Part shown: one piece after another, positions 32,825 to 46,680 of the stretch
Position numbering within the stretch: the first letter of the stretch is position 1
Layout: each line of letters begins with the position of its first letter
DNA from: Panopea generosa
Lineage: Eukaryota > Mollusca > Bivalvia > Adapedonta > Hiatellidae
DNA length: 64,000 bases
Assembly: GCA_029582155.1 (NCBI GenBank)
Contig: CM055902.1
Coordinates: 15,636,086-15,700,085 of the forward strand
Reading direction: 5' to 3'
Notes under the pieces: model-generated
Seen by the model: the letters and a program-made list of their open reading frames with translations, nothing else
What the model was told of the DNA's origin: nothing
Database searches by the model: none
Made by a program: the position numbers and the translations under genes

Positions 32825-33680
32825 CTGAAATTAATTAATTGCATTTACTATGAAAACACAATATAAATCTATTGATTGCACAAAACAGAATTGGGACCAG
32901 GTCCTGTTTTGCTTTGTATTTACAGAATATTTCAACTTGAGCACTCAGCTCAAATTCCATTTTAAATAAAGTTCTGAAAAGTTTTAATAGCACTGTCATT
33001 TTTAATGGTGATATGCGTAAGTTGTGTGCAAGCAATAGTTTAAATGTAAATATTATTCATACCTTATCTTATGAAGCAGTTTCAAAATTTCAACTTCAGT
33101 ATATGCTCGAAATGTGATATTTTGTGAATACTGCTCAGGAGCTTGATAATGATAAAGCTGTTTTTATGCGAATGATTTTTTTTAATTTGGATTTAATCAT
33201 ATTAACCATAGCATTCCCAAACAGCGTTAACTATATATTATGTAATTTCTATCCATATTAAATTACAACATTTATCGATATCGTATGTACTAGGCTGATG
33301 CCGACTTAAACTTGATAATTTAATAGGGATATTCTTTAGCTAGAGAATATTGTAGTTAATATAAATAGTATATATATATTAGTAGCAACTTGTCGAAACC
33401 CATACATAATACTGTAGTCATTAAGTATCAAAATCAATATGCTGCGGTTTTTTTGTTTTTTTTAAATATAAAAAGAAAACAACAAAGCGAGAAAATAAAT
33501 TTTAGATTTTAATATGTTCAGGACATCACAGCTATTTTCAATAATACAGCTTTCATACAAGAGCGTAGTCTCAACTTTTGATCAACATAAGAAATGGAAG
33601 ATTATGTAACTCGGTTAGTGGCTCGCAAGTCAAACACCGAATTATGAATAATATGACTTAAGATATTTCTAATATATGTC

Positions 33681-33840
<160 letters not shown>

Positions 33841-34513
33841 TTATGTATACATATTTCATTGATATTTAATTTTGAAATAATTCGAAAATCGTTTTAAAAG
33901 ATATTTATATAAAACATATATGTATAAAACATTTTGTGGTTTGAATTTCAAATAAAATAAATAAATTGTATTTATCGTCGGTATAACTATAAACGGTAAA
34001 CATTTACTAAATAAAAAAATACATTCGTTCATATTCGAGTCATGCGTGTGCATATCTTTTAAATTTATTCAAAATATATTGCAGAGTTTTATAATAGTAA
34101 TACTAACTCTCATCCATCATACAATGGCACGCTATTTAATACCAAGTACTTTTAAGCATTCTCTTCGTTCGTGTATCAAATAACATCCTTACGTAAACAC
34201 AGATATATATCATCCATCTACAGGTAAGTTTGGGCTGAATGAATAAGTTGGTATAATATATCAATATATTTTCTCAAAGAATTATACCAAGCCATATATA
34301 TTTATAGCTTACTTTCTTCACCAAACCTGCCACGAACTGGAGCAAATTGGGGAAATTGTAACATAAAAAGATGAGACAATTTATCACCATAAGGTTAAGA
34401 ATATGAGAATTTCATTTTTTACACGGACAGTTTTAATCTTAAAAAGGACGCCAGAGTGCAGCATTTGATTGACGTTTGAAAGTTCTCTTCGTCAGCTGGA
34501 GGATCTACCTCTT

Positions 34514-34690
34514 TCCACAAACTCCTTACAAACAGTATTGAAAACTCTCAGGAAATATGAGGGAGGGAGAGAGGCAGGGAGAGAGAGAGATTTGTTATTT
34601 GTGTAACCACAAACTCCTTACAAACAGTACTGAAAACGCTCAGGGAAATTGAGAGAGGGAGGGAGAGAGAGATATTTGTTATTTGTGTAG
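34514..34690. repeat. Two-copy direct repeat, about 94 bp, with GA-rich core
   Basis: 'ccacaaactccttacaaaca', then a 'gggagagag' tract, then 'tttgttatttgtgta' occurs twice in succession. The GA tract varies between copies. Confidence 0.85.
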
Positions 34691-35190
34691 CCGATATGTT
34701 TTTACCTACTGCTGTACGCACTGTACTTTTTACATATAACCAAGGACTTAGAAGTCCTTGATATAACGTGAAATTGTATGCAATTCACTAAGAATAAGCG
34801 ATCAAGTATATAATGGTCTACTTTTTACAATGCTTTATTTTGTCCATGTTTAATGGGTTCTTTCCGATAAAAGAATTAAACTTGCTCATTTTCACTGCAA
34901 AGACCGTTGCCATTTACAGTGTGTGTGTGTGTGGGGGGGAGGAGGGAAACAGGCTAGGAGATACATTTTTGGTACGGTTAAATATTTATTCAAACATGAA
35001 GACACACACCAACCAAAATTATAAATACATCATTTAAAAGTTTTTAAAAAGTGACACACTTTCTGATAAAAATGCTTTTGGTTGTCGGCTTTCTCTTTTT
35101 TATACGTTAAAAACCTTTCACTTTCGCATGTTTTCGTGCATTTTAACGTTTTCTATGTACATTTGATGTCATGGGAGGCGTCATCGGCGT

Positions 35191-35212
35191 TGACGTCAGC
35201 GACGGTATAAAA
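35191..35212 (+). promoter_or_regulatory. CRE plus TATA pair, possible orphan promoter
   Basis: TGACGTCA (35191-35198) is followed 7 bases later by TATAAAA (35206-35212) in a locally G+C-rich patch of an AT-rich intron. The spacing and order look like a core promoter on the plus strand. No confident gene starts downstream. Confidence 0.3.
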
Positions 35213-35375
35213 ACATTTTCAGTTAAAAGTTACATTGAACAGCGATTTCTTTCTCAACTTTTATCTAAAAAGTAGATCTAGGTCAAATACAACCGTCAAT
35301 TCCCAGTCCTATATACACACGCCCAGCATGAAGATACACTTATAACTTAGAGATATACGCGTCTAAAGTGTCTGG

Positions 35376-35591
35376 TTGCATAACAATTTTATTACAAACA
35401 TCGGGTTACCGAAGCCACGTTTTTGTTTTTGTTTACATTCGCCATTTTCAACGAATCGCTTTCGGGTTTCCGATCAATCATCGGATAACATCGTGAAGAC
35501 TCGTTCCCGATCTTGTTTCCGAGGCTTTGTTCAGGAAGTTTACGGAGTTCAATGTAAAGATTGCGCAATACTTTATTGCGGGACGTATTAA
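35376..35591 (+). pseudogene. Weak GIY-YIG/Penelope-like C-terminal relic
   Basis: A 71-codon frame whose end reads GFVQEVYGVQCKDCAILYCG. This resembles the 'VY-x-x-x-C-x-x-C-x-x-x-Y-x-G' start of GIY-YIG domains found at the ends of Penelope-like retroelements. The catalytic continuation is missing and the rest is unrecognised. Chance similarity is quite possible. Confidence 0.22.
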
Positions 35592-36955
35592 AGTTTTTGC
35601 CAATATTTCATTACTGTTTATTTGATAACTCTCAAGTAAATAAAGGTTATAAGTAAATACATAAGCATTATTTTGTGCACACTGCATACAGGAAAAGTCT
35701 GGATTAACAGCGTGTTTGTGTTACTTGCCAATATAATCCCTTTATTAATTTACGTTATTCCACAGGCCAGGTCTTCTTCAAATATCGGCGATATGTTTAA
35801 ATGATGAACCACGTTATTCTGACCAAATATTATCCAGATAGTCACAATGTATGCTTAATATTACAATTACACCAGTTATTTATTGAATTAAAAGGGTTGA
35901 ACTTACTGGTTATGAATCTGATTATTAAGCTCCCTCTGTGTGTTCTCCATCCTTTCTCCCATCAGTTAAACGAGAATGGAATGACCTACAAGATTTTGCG
36001 CGAGCAGCAAGTTCTATTGCTGTTTTTGAATAATTTAGTTCCAAATTGTTTTCACTCGGGAAACTAGCAGAGCGCTTTCTTCAGAAATTACGTACATACT
36101 ATAATTCTCATTTGTTCACTATTTACAATTCATAGGTTTTTATATAACGCGGCACAATTGTTGAAGTACTTATGATTACAAACTTTTCAAATAGCAATAT
36201 TTTAAAATCAATATCAATTTGCGTGTTTAAAACATTATAAAACATATATGGTTACATGCATCTTACATTTTATGTAACAGAAACCAGCTGACTGTGAAAT
36301 TTAAATGATTAATTTGCCAAATTATTAATTCTTCGTATGCTATTGTATCAATATTTTGTAGAGAGATGAAGTTGCCTATCCTTCTATATAAGTCCTTGAT
36401 TCAACGCATACTATTTTTCGTGATTTTCGGGATACGCAACTTTTGATGAACACAGTTTATGCATGGATATACACCAAGTTAACACGCAAATTTCGCAATG
36501 ATCTTTTTACAATAATTCGTACCCTACAGTAATATATAAATATATTCATGTTATTATGAACGTGTACTGCAAACGAAAAATGACACAATACCACTGCCTA
36601 TATGATTTTTATGCCTGAGGCAATCGGAGTCACAACAACTAACGTTTCGTATATTGAAAAACCGACTCGGGGGTCTATAGTTTCAGCACGCGGAGTGAAA
36701 ACGCATGTAATATAATTTTCAATGGAGTGAAATGATGGTCCTGCACGGCACGCACAGTATCATCATCGTTTTATGAATGAATTATGAGTAGTAATTAGTA
36801 TTCTCACCTTGTAAGTAATTTACACTGAATACATTGGGAAAGCTTTTTATCCGACCCCAGACCTTTACTTTTAAATGTTTGTTTATCAACAGCTGAATGG
36901 AGTAAAATAGAAAAAAGATATAATATTCTTAAACACATATAAAAATACAACGTAC

Positions 36956-36985
36956 CTTTCGAGAAAAGTTCTTTCAACTGGATGA
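36956..36985 (-). other. Predicted AOC-B 5'-UTR exon (donor at 36956)
   Basis: The minus strand reads 'gttgaaagaacttttctcgaaag|gtacgt', matching the AOC-A site. The sequence up to about 37320 aligns with 14060-14540. Confidence 0.45.
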
Positions 36986-37155
36986 CAATCGCGACATTGA
37001 AGTCATTAAAATCCCCTATCTACAATTAGTCACTGTCGACGCTGCTCTACGGAGGGTGATATCCGCCACAACTCAGATAGCTTAATTGCATATTTGAACT
37101 TACTTATCGCCAATTAAAATTGATTGAACTGGCAACTTCTGTGTGCGTAAATTGT
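36986..37155 (-). promoter_or_regulatory. Probable AOC-B promoter region (single copy, no TATA)
   Basis: Aligns with the 154-bp block of AOC-A. Where AOC-A has 'cttataaattgtag', AOC-B has 'gactaattgtag', lacking the TATA bases. Confidence 0.4.
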
Positions 37156-37315
37156 ATGTTGCAGGTGGAAATACAAATTAAATTCCTACTCGCAGGTGTA
37201 TAACTGTATATGTCAACTTGTATAAACTGCACAGTATGTTGCAGGTGGAAATACAAATTAAATTCCTACTCGCAGGTGTATAACTGTATATGTCAACTTG
37301 TATAAACTGCACATA
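37155..37315. repeat. 80-bp direct duplication holding trace copies of the AOC-A minisatellite
   Basis: 'tatgttgcaggtggaaatac' through 'cttgtataaactgcac' occurs at 37155 and again at 37235. Each copy ends in about 1.7 units of the sequence that is expanded 145-fold at 14490-17775. Confidence 0.8.
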
Positions 37316-37319
37316 TAAA

Positions 37320-39125
37320 CTTATGGTTATTATTGTTCACCCCAACCCCCCACCCCCACCCACCCCGCACGCACGCACGCACATACACACACAAACGTCT
37401 TTTTTGGTGTATTGTCGATTGGAACTTCTGTCTATACTTTCATCATATGTTGGAGAGTCACGACTGGTGTCATAATTGACTAATTTTCAACAATATGATG
37501 ACAAGTAGTGCAGTTTCTTTGTTCCTGCATAAAACCAAAACCAACAATTCTTACCGTTCGATAATTTCCGGCAAATTTCGTCGTTATTCGGGGGGTTAGT
37601 GCCTTAGATGTTTATAATAAATTAGATCAAGCAAGATTTTTCTTTTAGATCTAGAAGAATATGTACGAACGGTCAGGGTCTTTCTGTATAACACTCTTTC
37701 GCATTAAAGACAGACCCCGAACGGTCTATCGAAACCGAACTTTTCCGAATGCTTTGTTTAAGTTTGAAAAGTGAAGAGGGCACACCTCCCTAAATATCCC
37801 CCATTGTGCGTATATTAAAAAAAAGGCAGAACGACGGCCCTGTACGCCTTTATTTTTTATGAAATAGTGCAAATAAATCATTGTATAGCATAAAAATAGT
37901 AAAGATGTAAACCACAACAATTTTAACAGATTGAAGTTTAGATGGCGACCATACTCGAAAACACATGCAGTCCAACAAAAACAAATTTTATAAATCTCCT
38001 AAGAGTTTCCTTTGCTGCAAAGATTGAAATCTATAAACATTTAAAAAAATCTTATTCATGAATTAAATTAAATTTTAACATTTATTTATTTATTTCAGTT
38101 TGTGTAGAACTTGGTTAGTCGAGTCTTTTGAACATGCCTTAGAATATATGTTTGCTTGACTTATGCATAGGCCCTACGTAGGCTTATGTGTGAACAAGAC
38201 TTAGTAAAATTAATTGCATTAAGTCGCCTTCAAACATGAGCTTATAAATTTTGAAATTTTACATGAGTCACCACTGCCGACGACTAAGTGCATCGTTACT
38301 TAGCTTTAGTACACACCTATTTAAAAATTGTGACGTTTTTCGAACATTGCATCAAGCATATCGTATCGTTGCCTTATCGATATTGTGGGAAATGTTTTAA
38401 AACGAAAAAAGTGGACAGAGACAGCATGAACTCCGGCATCCTGAGCAAGTCCTGTATACGTGTGGTTAAAGGTGTTCTTCAGCCAAGCGAATTTAAAACG
38501 CATTGATTAACTACAGTTCTGTAGGAGTTTTTGTGGGGGAGGGCGGTTTCTGTTTGAAATGATAGTTATTAAGATAAAATAAATATAATTAAAGAAGCGT
38601 TTGACTCTTTTTATTACGATGAAATATAGATTAACGGTTGTAAACAGTATGCAATGTACACTGGTTTAGGGCTTGAACGTTGCTTGTTTGTCACGAAGAG
38701 AAAACCCTGACAGTTTTCTTTGCCTATCCAAGAGTTACTTTTTCTATCATTGGCATATAAACTAAACCAGTTTTGAATTTCAGTAAACCAACATCTGTAA
38801 GACACTGCTTAAGTTTATTTACATAAAATGAGGGACAAATAGACTTTTGGTTGATTGTTTTCATGATATCCGATAAAGCCTGGACTTTCACTGTCACCTT
38901 CTTAAGGATGAAAGGAACGAAGTTTCTTTGTGTCGGGTACAGCAAAGTTTATATCGGAAATGGATGGGATAAACCTATCGCTTTCAACCTCTTTTCATGA
39001 GTCCTGTAATTGTCTCGGCATCATTCTTTTAATCTCTCATAAAGTTGACAAATCTGCCAGCAAATAGACACCATCCCAATTTCCAAAACATTTTCGTTTG
39101 CATACACTATTGCATACTGTAGTAT
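37320..39125. other. Intergenic, no gene seen
   Basis: Starts with a C-rich and (GCAC)n patch at 37338-37395. Contains the repeat-E fragment at 37640-37850. Short overlapping frames on the minus strand at 38614-38945 are not recognisable. Confidence 0.4.
37640..37850. repeat. Interspersed repeat E, partial copy
   Basis: 'cttttagatctagaagaata', 'tatcgaaaccgaac', 'tccgaatgctttgtttaagt' and 'aaatatcccccattgtgcgt' recur in the same order at 43088-43295. Confidence 0.8.
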
Positions 39126-39129
39126 TTAA

Positions 39130-39425
39130 CATTGATTGATTGATTGATTGATTGAATGTTTAGCGTCATTTTTATGCCATCGAGGGCTAACAGACGATCA
39201 GTTAACCTAACCACTGTTTCCTGGGATTAACCAGTACTCGAGCACACACCATCTCCGCAAGTAACTGATAACTTTCCCATTTGAATCAGTGGTGAGAGAC
39301 GAATGATAATGAGAAACAGTGTCGTATATCAATCATCACGGAGACTGTTGCTGGGTGGGGGATTCGAACTCACGATCCCTGGATTGATAGTCAGACGCGT
39401 AACCGACTGAGCTTATCGGGCCCGG
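39130..39425 (-). mobile_element. tRNA-derived SINE, family 4 (full length)
   Basis: The minus strand begins 'gggcccgataagctcagtcg' (box A) and 'gtgagttcgaatcccccacc' (box B). The body includes 'cagtctccgtgatgattgat' and 'gttaggttaactgatcgtct', and it ends in a (TCAA)n tail. Confidence 0.8.
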
Positions 39426-39429
39426 CTAG

Positions 39430-42400
39430 TATTTCACAATCAAACCACCAGCATTTGTTCACAGTAAAATGCCAAGTTATCAGTAATACTGGGAATGGCC
39501 CAGCTTGCCCTTGTTGGACAAAATGACATTTGAGCGAATCAAGGAGTAAAACATGCTAATAAAATGTCATTATTTGTGGTATTCTGAGTTTTTCAGTTTA
39601 TTATAAAATGATCCTTAAAGACGAGCACTTCAGCTTCTTAATTTTTGGGCATTGTGTAATAGCGATCCGAATGGCTTTGACAATGGTGATTTGAAGGGAG
39701 ATAACTTTCTTTTTCTAATTGTTTGGAAAGGTGATGCTCGGGGAGATAGTTCGTATTCAAATTTTTTCGTGATGATCAAATGATGCAGGTATCGGCCACA
39801 TTATTCCCGTCTACATAAAGTTAAATTCGGCTCTCCCTGGTCATATTCCTCTGAAAATAATAATGGAAACAATTTTGATTATTACTACATCTCCTGCTGA
39901 TTATGTACAAACGATCTCATTGAAATCCAGCTAAAACTGTGGATGTTGTCGCTCCGCAAGTGTCAGTATGACAACCAACGGAAAAAATAAAAGTTCAAGG
40001 AAGTATTTCGCGCCACATATTTAAGTATACAATCAAAAGGAAATAAATCCAAGGGCAAAAACTCCGCATTGTAAGAGTCAATGTTATTACACAACATGTC
40101 GAGCACAACTATACCTCATGCTAACCATGTACATAATGTTTATTGAAATCTAACACAAATGTGATGTGGAACCACAATATCTAAAATTATGGAAAACAAA
40201 CAGACCAATAAACAACCCATCCACTTCTAATTACTCCTTGTTTACTTGGTACTTCTCGGCTGCTTGCAACACTTGAACTATTTCACTGGCTACTTTAAAC
40301 CCTCTTCAAGTGTCACTTTTTACCTGTGTTTTATTGGCTCTCTCCACCAGACTTGCTTGAATCAGATTTCTAATGTAATTTCAGGTTCTTCTTCATAATA
40401 TATTTTCTGTAGTTGTTGATGGTACATTTACATAAAGTTATTATTCTGTAAACGCGCTCTTTTCTTGTTTTCTTTCTTACAACTTCTTTAACTTCAGAGT
40501 TACTTTAACACAGATTTCGCAACTGCATGAGCCATTTCAAGTTTCTTTTTGCAGTCTGGTGTAAGAAGCGATTTGCATTTTTCTTACTTGATTTTAGAAG
40601 AGGCGAATGGTGAATCAATAAGTATCTCAACAATTGCAGCTTTTTTCCGAGGAGAGCTAAATTGGAAGAACTCAATTTTCTTTTTGTAAACCTGTATCTG
40701 TATTTTGATGCTCTAATAAAAACTTGTTGATATGTTTATTCTTTCTGATTCTTTAGTGGAATTGTCATTGTGTGAAATATTTTGCTGAGAACGTTTTTGT
40801 TTCTTTATATATGCATTTGCCACTACTGTGTTATTTTCACAGCTTCTTTCCACTTCCAACTGCAGTTTAAGTGTTTTTTTCCGTCTTATGCACTATTCAT
40901 TTTTAACCCAGCTCTCGCAAAGGCTGAGACATAGCCGGAGACAGCTGAGTTAAAATGCCCTGAGACCATTATTGCCTGATAAAATGATTTAATATTCATA
41001 AATGTTATCATATTTTTTGTCTTTAAAAGAGAATACATTTGTACAATTATTTTTGTTTCTCATCAATCAGGTTCATCAAGGATTTGAGAGGTTGCTTGAT
41101 ATTTTAGTAGTTTCCGTAACCTTCCTACCTTCACATTACTGTTTAATGATGTAATGATAACTTAGTTTCATTTATCCTAACTTATTAACTGAATTAACTG
41201 TCTACAAAAAGAAAATGTTTTTGGCTGCAAACTAGCATTAGCACAACAAACTTTGAACTCTTTAAACCGGCATTTGTTCCATAAATACAAATATTAAAGC
41301 GCTAATTTGCAAACATGAAGTTATTGCAAAATAATTAAAATAGTTATTGCAAAAAAAATTATTTCAATTATATAGTGGCCCGAACTCATTATGTAATGTA
41401 ATTTATTAATTTGATATCAAGAAACCTGTTAAGGATAACATATCTTTGAAAGTATTTGTCCTGTGGCATGGGAAAATCAAATGTCTTTGTTGGGTTACGG
41501 ACACTACAAAATGTTGGTTCTCTGTAATTGATATTATAATACATAACTCTATAGCTGCTAGGGGCTTCTTCTTCACCTCCTGTCATTATATAGAGTACCT
41601 GTCTTTATGGCACACCTTTTTAACAACCATGTATCCTTAACTCTTGACTGGATTATTTTTTACACTGATGGAATACATGTGGTACAATGCAGCATTTTAA
41701 TAGTCAATATATTTCAGCCATTTTCTTAGAAATGTCCAGCAGAATTATGATGGCGCAAAAAAAAATACCTTTATGCTGAAACACCCCAAATACTAAATAG
41801 GCCCAATAGAGTATTTTAGATATTAATTTTTGTATTTGAGTCCTTAATGACTCGAAATTGAAATATGATTAGTATTTTTCAAAACTTTTCAAGTATTTGT
41901 AGCTTGTTTGTGAATGGTCATGTGGACATGGAATATTAATGTTTTCATTCAAAGCCGAATAACTTTGGACAAACATGAGATATTGAGATATTTAATTTTC
42001 CTAATAGTTTTATGCATATAGCATGTGTGTAGTGTTAGAACTTTTAACTATTGAAAAATGTACCTTTATAGGGATATATTTTTACACCTTACTTTAAAAC
42101 GCTTTGATCCCTGTACTTGAAACTGTGGCAGCATTAAGGGTACATTTATTCTAGTATTTTAGTTCCGAAAACTCAAATCAGGAAAGCTCCATTTGTCTGA
42201 AATTGAGATATAACACGCAATAATGGCAAATCGGGCAAATACTGTGTTTTAGCCGTATATGTTTTTTTGGGTGTGGTCGTCATCTAAATTTCTATTTTCC
42301 TAGTTGGTGTGGTTGACATATTTACTATGTTAATGCTATAAAATGATATTTTTGCATTTATTTTGATAATTTGTCATTTGGATAAATTGAATTCATAATT

Positions 42401-42870
42401 AGCCAGCTGCAGCAAGCAATTTTAAATATTGTCATTCCAGCGAATAAGAATGGTGATAACTAAGTTGGAAAATGCGATATAAAACCAATCTGAGATTTGG
42501 CAGATATTACCCTCCATAGTTCACGTTATGTAGTGGAAGAACACCGGGTACGCTACGTGAGAAACTGGAGGTTATACAGTTTAATTGTGGTGACATTTGA
42601 GGACCTGTAGGGACCGAACCATTTTATCTTTATTTTTATTTTATTTAAACACTTGTGACCTATTATTAACGTAATGTCAGTCTAATTGCATCTGCTGCTA
42701 TCTCTTTAATTCATGTATTGACACACGGTTCATCTTGACGCCTATATTGACACACTTAATGTTATTATGATGTGTACATTATATCTTAAAGATCATGGTT
42801 CAACTTAATATCTCTGTCCCTTAATTATCCGTCCAGGGCCGTAGCCACACGAAGACAAACGGAGGGTCTT
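39430..42870. other. Intergenic, no gene seen
   Basis: AT-rich with no open frame above about 65 codons. On the minus strand at 40500-40720 a few consecutive stretches read like degraded protein, for example FQFSSPRKKAAIVEILIDSP, but stops and frame changes interrupt them and I cannot name a source. Confidence 0.35.
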
Positions 42871-42874
42871 GCCT

Positions 42875-43300
42875 TGACATTTTCTCTCTTTCTAAATTCA
42901 CAATTCAGACATGACAAATGCTTTCAAAATGTTCAAAATTCTCTTACGTATATCAATCGTACCATTCAAATAAAAAATGAGCATTAAAGTAAGGAAATGC
43001 ATTTTTGAATAAGAAAAAATAAAAATTATTTATAACCGCCATTATGCGACCCACGGAAGAATTTCCTGTTTCCAGTGGTAGTACATTTCTTTTAGATCTA
43101 GAAGATTATGTACGAACGGTCAGGGGATTTCTGTATAACGTGACTATTATGCGTTATTGGCAGACCCACGAATGGTCTATCGAAACCGAACATTTCCGAA
43201 TGCTTTGTTTAAGTTTGTAAAGTAAAGGGGGACACACCCTCCTAAATATCCCCCATTGTGCGTATATTAAAAAAGGCAAAACGACAGCTCTGGGTATTAT
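42875..43300. repeat. Interspersed repeat E, longest copy
   Basis: The left part ('ctttctaaattcacaattca', 'gagcattaaa', 'tataaccgcc') matches 48300-48480. The right part matches 37640-37850. No coding capacity, so probably a decayed DNA transposon or large MITE. Confidence 0.75.
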
Positions 43301-44515
43301 GCCTGTAGAATTTGTGAAGCCCCACACTATAAATCACTTTTGCAGATCATTATATAGTACAGTACAAAGTTATTTTTATTACTAAGAGTCCATGTAAAGT
43401 TTTATGTATAAAAAGACTACGAATGTATAATCAAGATAATGGTGTAAAACATGAGTAATTGTATAAGCTGCAGCTGGTGTTATCAATTTGAAAGGCTTAA
43501 TAAATGTCTCTCAGATACAAAATGCATTCTAGGAGCCAATTTTCTTTTTGAAGAGTGGAAGTGGGTAAGGGCATGTTCCACCCCCCCCCCCCCTCCTCCC
43601 CCCAAAAAAAACAACAAACAAGAGTTAGATTTTGCATCCTATAAAAACAAAACTTAGGAGGTGGTGGGCTTGTCCCAAAATCCCCCAAACAAGGTTTGGG
43701 TTGTGCCTCCTATAAGATAAAACTTTTGCAACGACCCTTCCGTCCATCCGTCTGTCTATACATTCCAAACATGCGTTTGGTGGCTAAGTTATCTAAACCT
43801 ATTTACTGTTAGAGTAGTGTTTCCAGCTCATTGAAATAATTCTTTAATATTTCAAAAACCATGCAACTATAGTATCTTTATTATCAATACTACAATATAT
43901 AATTGTAATTGATTATAATACTATTAACAATAATAATACAAATATGATAAAATGGTGATACTAAATTAATAATTACCAGGATATTATATGTCATTTCATG
44001 TTTGCTCTTATTATGTATGTTTCGATATCGGACATGATCAAATGGATATAGATTTTACCTCATTTTAACTCGTATTGCACGACTTGTATGTTAAGTCTAA
44101 TAATATAAATTTTGTCATAGTTTTATTATCTTTATAAAACTTGCATACAGTAGAACAAAGCCTGAAACTCCAATCTGCATATTTATTTATAATATAAGAT
44201 ATTAAGTGCTTTATGATATCGTATATAATTATGTTATATGATGTTTATTTGATTTTGTCGTAATATTTGAAATCATATATATGTGATTATTCCCCATGGG
44301 TCTAAAACTTTATGGAAATAAACTTGGCAAACGTGTTACTGTTTTTTTACACTATTACTGAATATCGCCATTTGTATAATAGTTATCATCAATATGATCA
44401 TCAATATCATTAACATCTATATTATTAATATCGTTGTCGTCGTCGACATCATATTTGTCATTATCATCGTCATTATCATCATCATCATCATCATCACCAC
44501 CATCATCATTATCAT

Positions 44516-44574
<59 letters not shown>

Positions 44575-45430
44575 CTAATATTGTAATAAGCAGTGGTTTA
44601 TATTACCTATTAATTTACTAATTAATTATAAACACTATTAATATTTCAGTATGATTAGGGTCAAAATTAATCCTCTCAGTATTGATTTTGTTTAGATCAA
44701 AATGTAAAAATATAAATAAATTAAAGTATAACTTTGGCGTTTTATTCGTCATACACTTAGAATATGTTCAAATACTTATACTAATATTGTGAGTCATATC
44801 CTACGCTCCCGAGTGCGACCTTTTCAATTAGTCGGCGGATCGTATTTGTGTTCCTGAATAGAAGGTAATATTTATATGACGTATTACCGATACATGGGAC
44901 AGGTTTTTGTATTAATGCATATATAAACACATCTCGTATAATTGTAAGTTGTGAAAAGAAATTAACGTGTTCACCGGCTGGTGAAATCTAAATAAGAAAT
45001 AGTATTGGGTCTTTACAGCATTTCTTCTTTAGTATATACACACATATATAGGACATACGTGCATCTGCGCTTACATGTTGATGGCTTGTTTTGAATATAT
45101 ACAAACCTTTTTTTAAATGATGCGTCACTGCGTTTGAGAAAGGAACTGCTTTGTTTTTAATGTTAGGATGTTGTTAGGTATTTATTTCAAGTTTACGTAA
45201 CCGCGATATGCTACACATTGTGTTTGTTGGAGGTAAGTGAATCAAACTGTTTCTATATCTGCTTAATTAACACAAACGGCTCTATTTGAATATACTGCAC
45301 GAACCAGTAAGTAGCGTCATTGAGACGTAGCTGAGATATGGTGAAATGTTACCGTAAACATATCTTAGTCACGTCACAACAACTATAACAACTAACGTGC
45401 ATTATGCATATGGTATGTATGTGTGTGTAA
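43300..45430. other. Intergenic with a trinucleotide microsatellite; no gene seen
   Basis: Poly-C near 43580, an (ATC)n array at 44440-44575, otherwise AT-rich unique sequence. Confidence 0.45.
44440..44575. repeat. (ATC)n microsatellite
   Basis: Interrupted then pure ATC/TCA repeats; the pure part is about 50 bp. The long isoleucine frame across it is an artefact. Confidence 0.9.
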
Positions 45431-45435
45431 GTAAG

Positions 45436-45615
45436 TACAGTAAGATATGTATAAGTGGTCACCTCTATTTAGCAGCCACTTGTCTTAAGCAGCCACATTC
45501 GATATTTCCTATGTCTATGATTTCAGAGCAAATTTACCTGTATTAAGCAACAACCTGTCTTAAAGGCTACTTTGCTTTTACCCTTGACTGGCTGCTTAAG
45601 ACAGGGTTGACTGTA
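45436..45615. mobile_element. MITE-A copy
   Basis: About 180 bp that is largely its own inverted repeat. It starts 'tacagtaagatatgt', has 'cagccacttgtcttaagcag' near the left and 'ctggctgcttaagacagggt' near the right, and ends 'ttgactgta'. Three more copies are in this window. Confidence 0.75.
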
Positions 45616-45619
45616 CTGG

Positions 45620-46475
45620 TGTTATGGTATGTGTAGCTATAGCTTATGCAGAAATAAAATGTTAGGCTATGCTTATTTTAAATACATTAAATAAATATAT
45701 ATATTTTTCAATTATCAAACTGAAAAAAAATCTGCTTGTAAACATGTTGATTTTTTGCTTAAAAAATAATTTGTATATTCTGATTATTATAACGAATATA
45801 CTTAATTGTGTGTTAACACCGTACATGTACTTTCTCCGTAACAAAAAAACATGACTGTATTTCCGGTGTTTGATTTTCCAAAAATGTTGATGTATTGATT
45901 TGATAAAACGAACCTCATAAATAAAATTAATTGATTAACATGTATCTGGTATATATGTTTTATGTATGTAAATTTGTATGTACATTTCGTTATGTAAACG
46001 TAATATTTTGTCTTTTTTTTCTGTCGCCTTGCATGTAAAAGAAACAGTTCCAACTTTCAAATGTAATATTGCGACCGACAGTATTCTATAACTCTGTTAA
46101 GAATGGTGTTTATTTTTTTAAGTGAATGTTACATTGTATTTTTTTCATTGACTACCACAACTATCATGCTCTATACTATGTTGTCCTACTAGATACGTAT
46201 ATCCAAAGTTAAACATCTTTTTTTTAATGAATGATTTATTGTATAAAATGAGAGTGTGTGTAAACATACAGATGTTTAAAATAATATTAAACCTTCTATA
46301 TTATATTGAGCACTTTAAATGGCCACAAAATTGACGGTTGCCAACGTTGTGTACTCGTTTTAGCATATTGTATTCATCTTTCATTACATGTTCACCATAT
46401 GATACAATGTATGTGTGTAAACAACAACAATGAGTTTTGAACCAAAGATCAATATCATCGTGTTCTTTTAAATAA
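45620..46475. other. Intergenic, no gene seen
   Basis: Very AT-rich; short frames only. Confidence 0.45.
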
Positions 46476-46479
46476 ACCG

Positions 46480-46680
46480 TAGCGGTGGCTAGTGGTAGAG
46501 CGTCCGTCTCACACATAGAAGGTCGTTGGTTCGATCCCAGCCGGGTCATACCAAAGACTTGAAAAAAAATAAGTACTAGAAACTTCCTCGCTGGGCACTC
46601 AGCATTTAGAGGATAGTTCTAGGTCTGGTCGCCCTGGTGTCAGTAGAATGTGACTGGGTGGGGTATCATACCATGTGTCT
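46480..46680 (+). mobile_element. tRNA-derived SINE, family 2
   Basis: Head 'gtggctagtggtagagcgtc' and 'ttggttcgatccca', body 'tcataccaaagact' and TGACTGGGTGGGGTATCATA. It is cut at 'ccatgtgtct', where MITE-A sequence begins. Confidence 0.75.

Noticed and set aside
40500-40720. Protein-like stretches on the minus strand (for example FQFSSPRKKAAIVEILIDSP)
   Set aside because: Interrupted by stops and frame changes, and no family could be named; left as a remark in the region entry.
44394-44621. Poly-isoleucine frame
   Set aside because: Translation of the ATC microsatellite.
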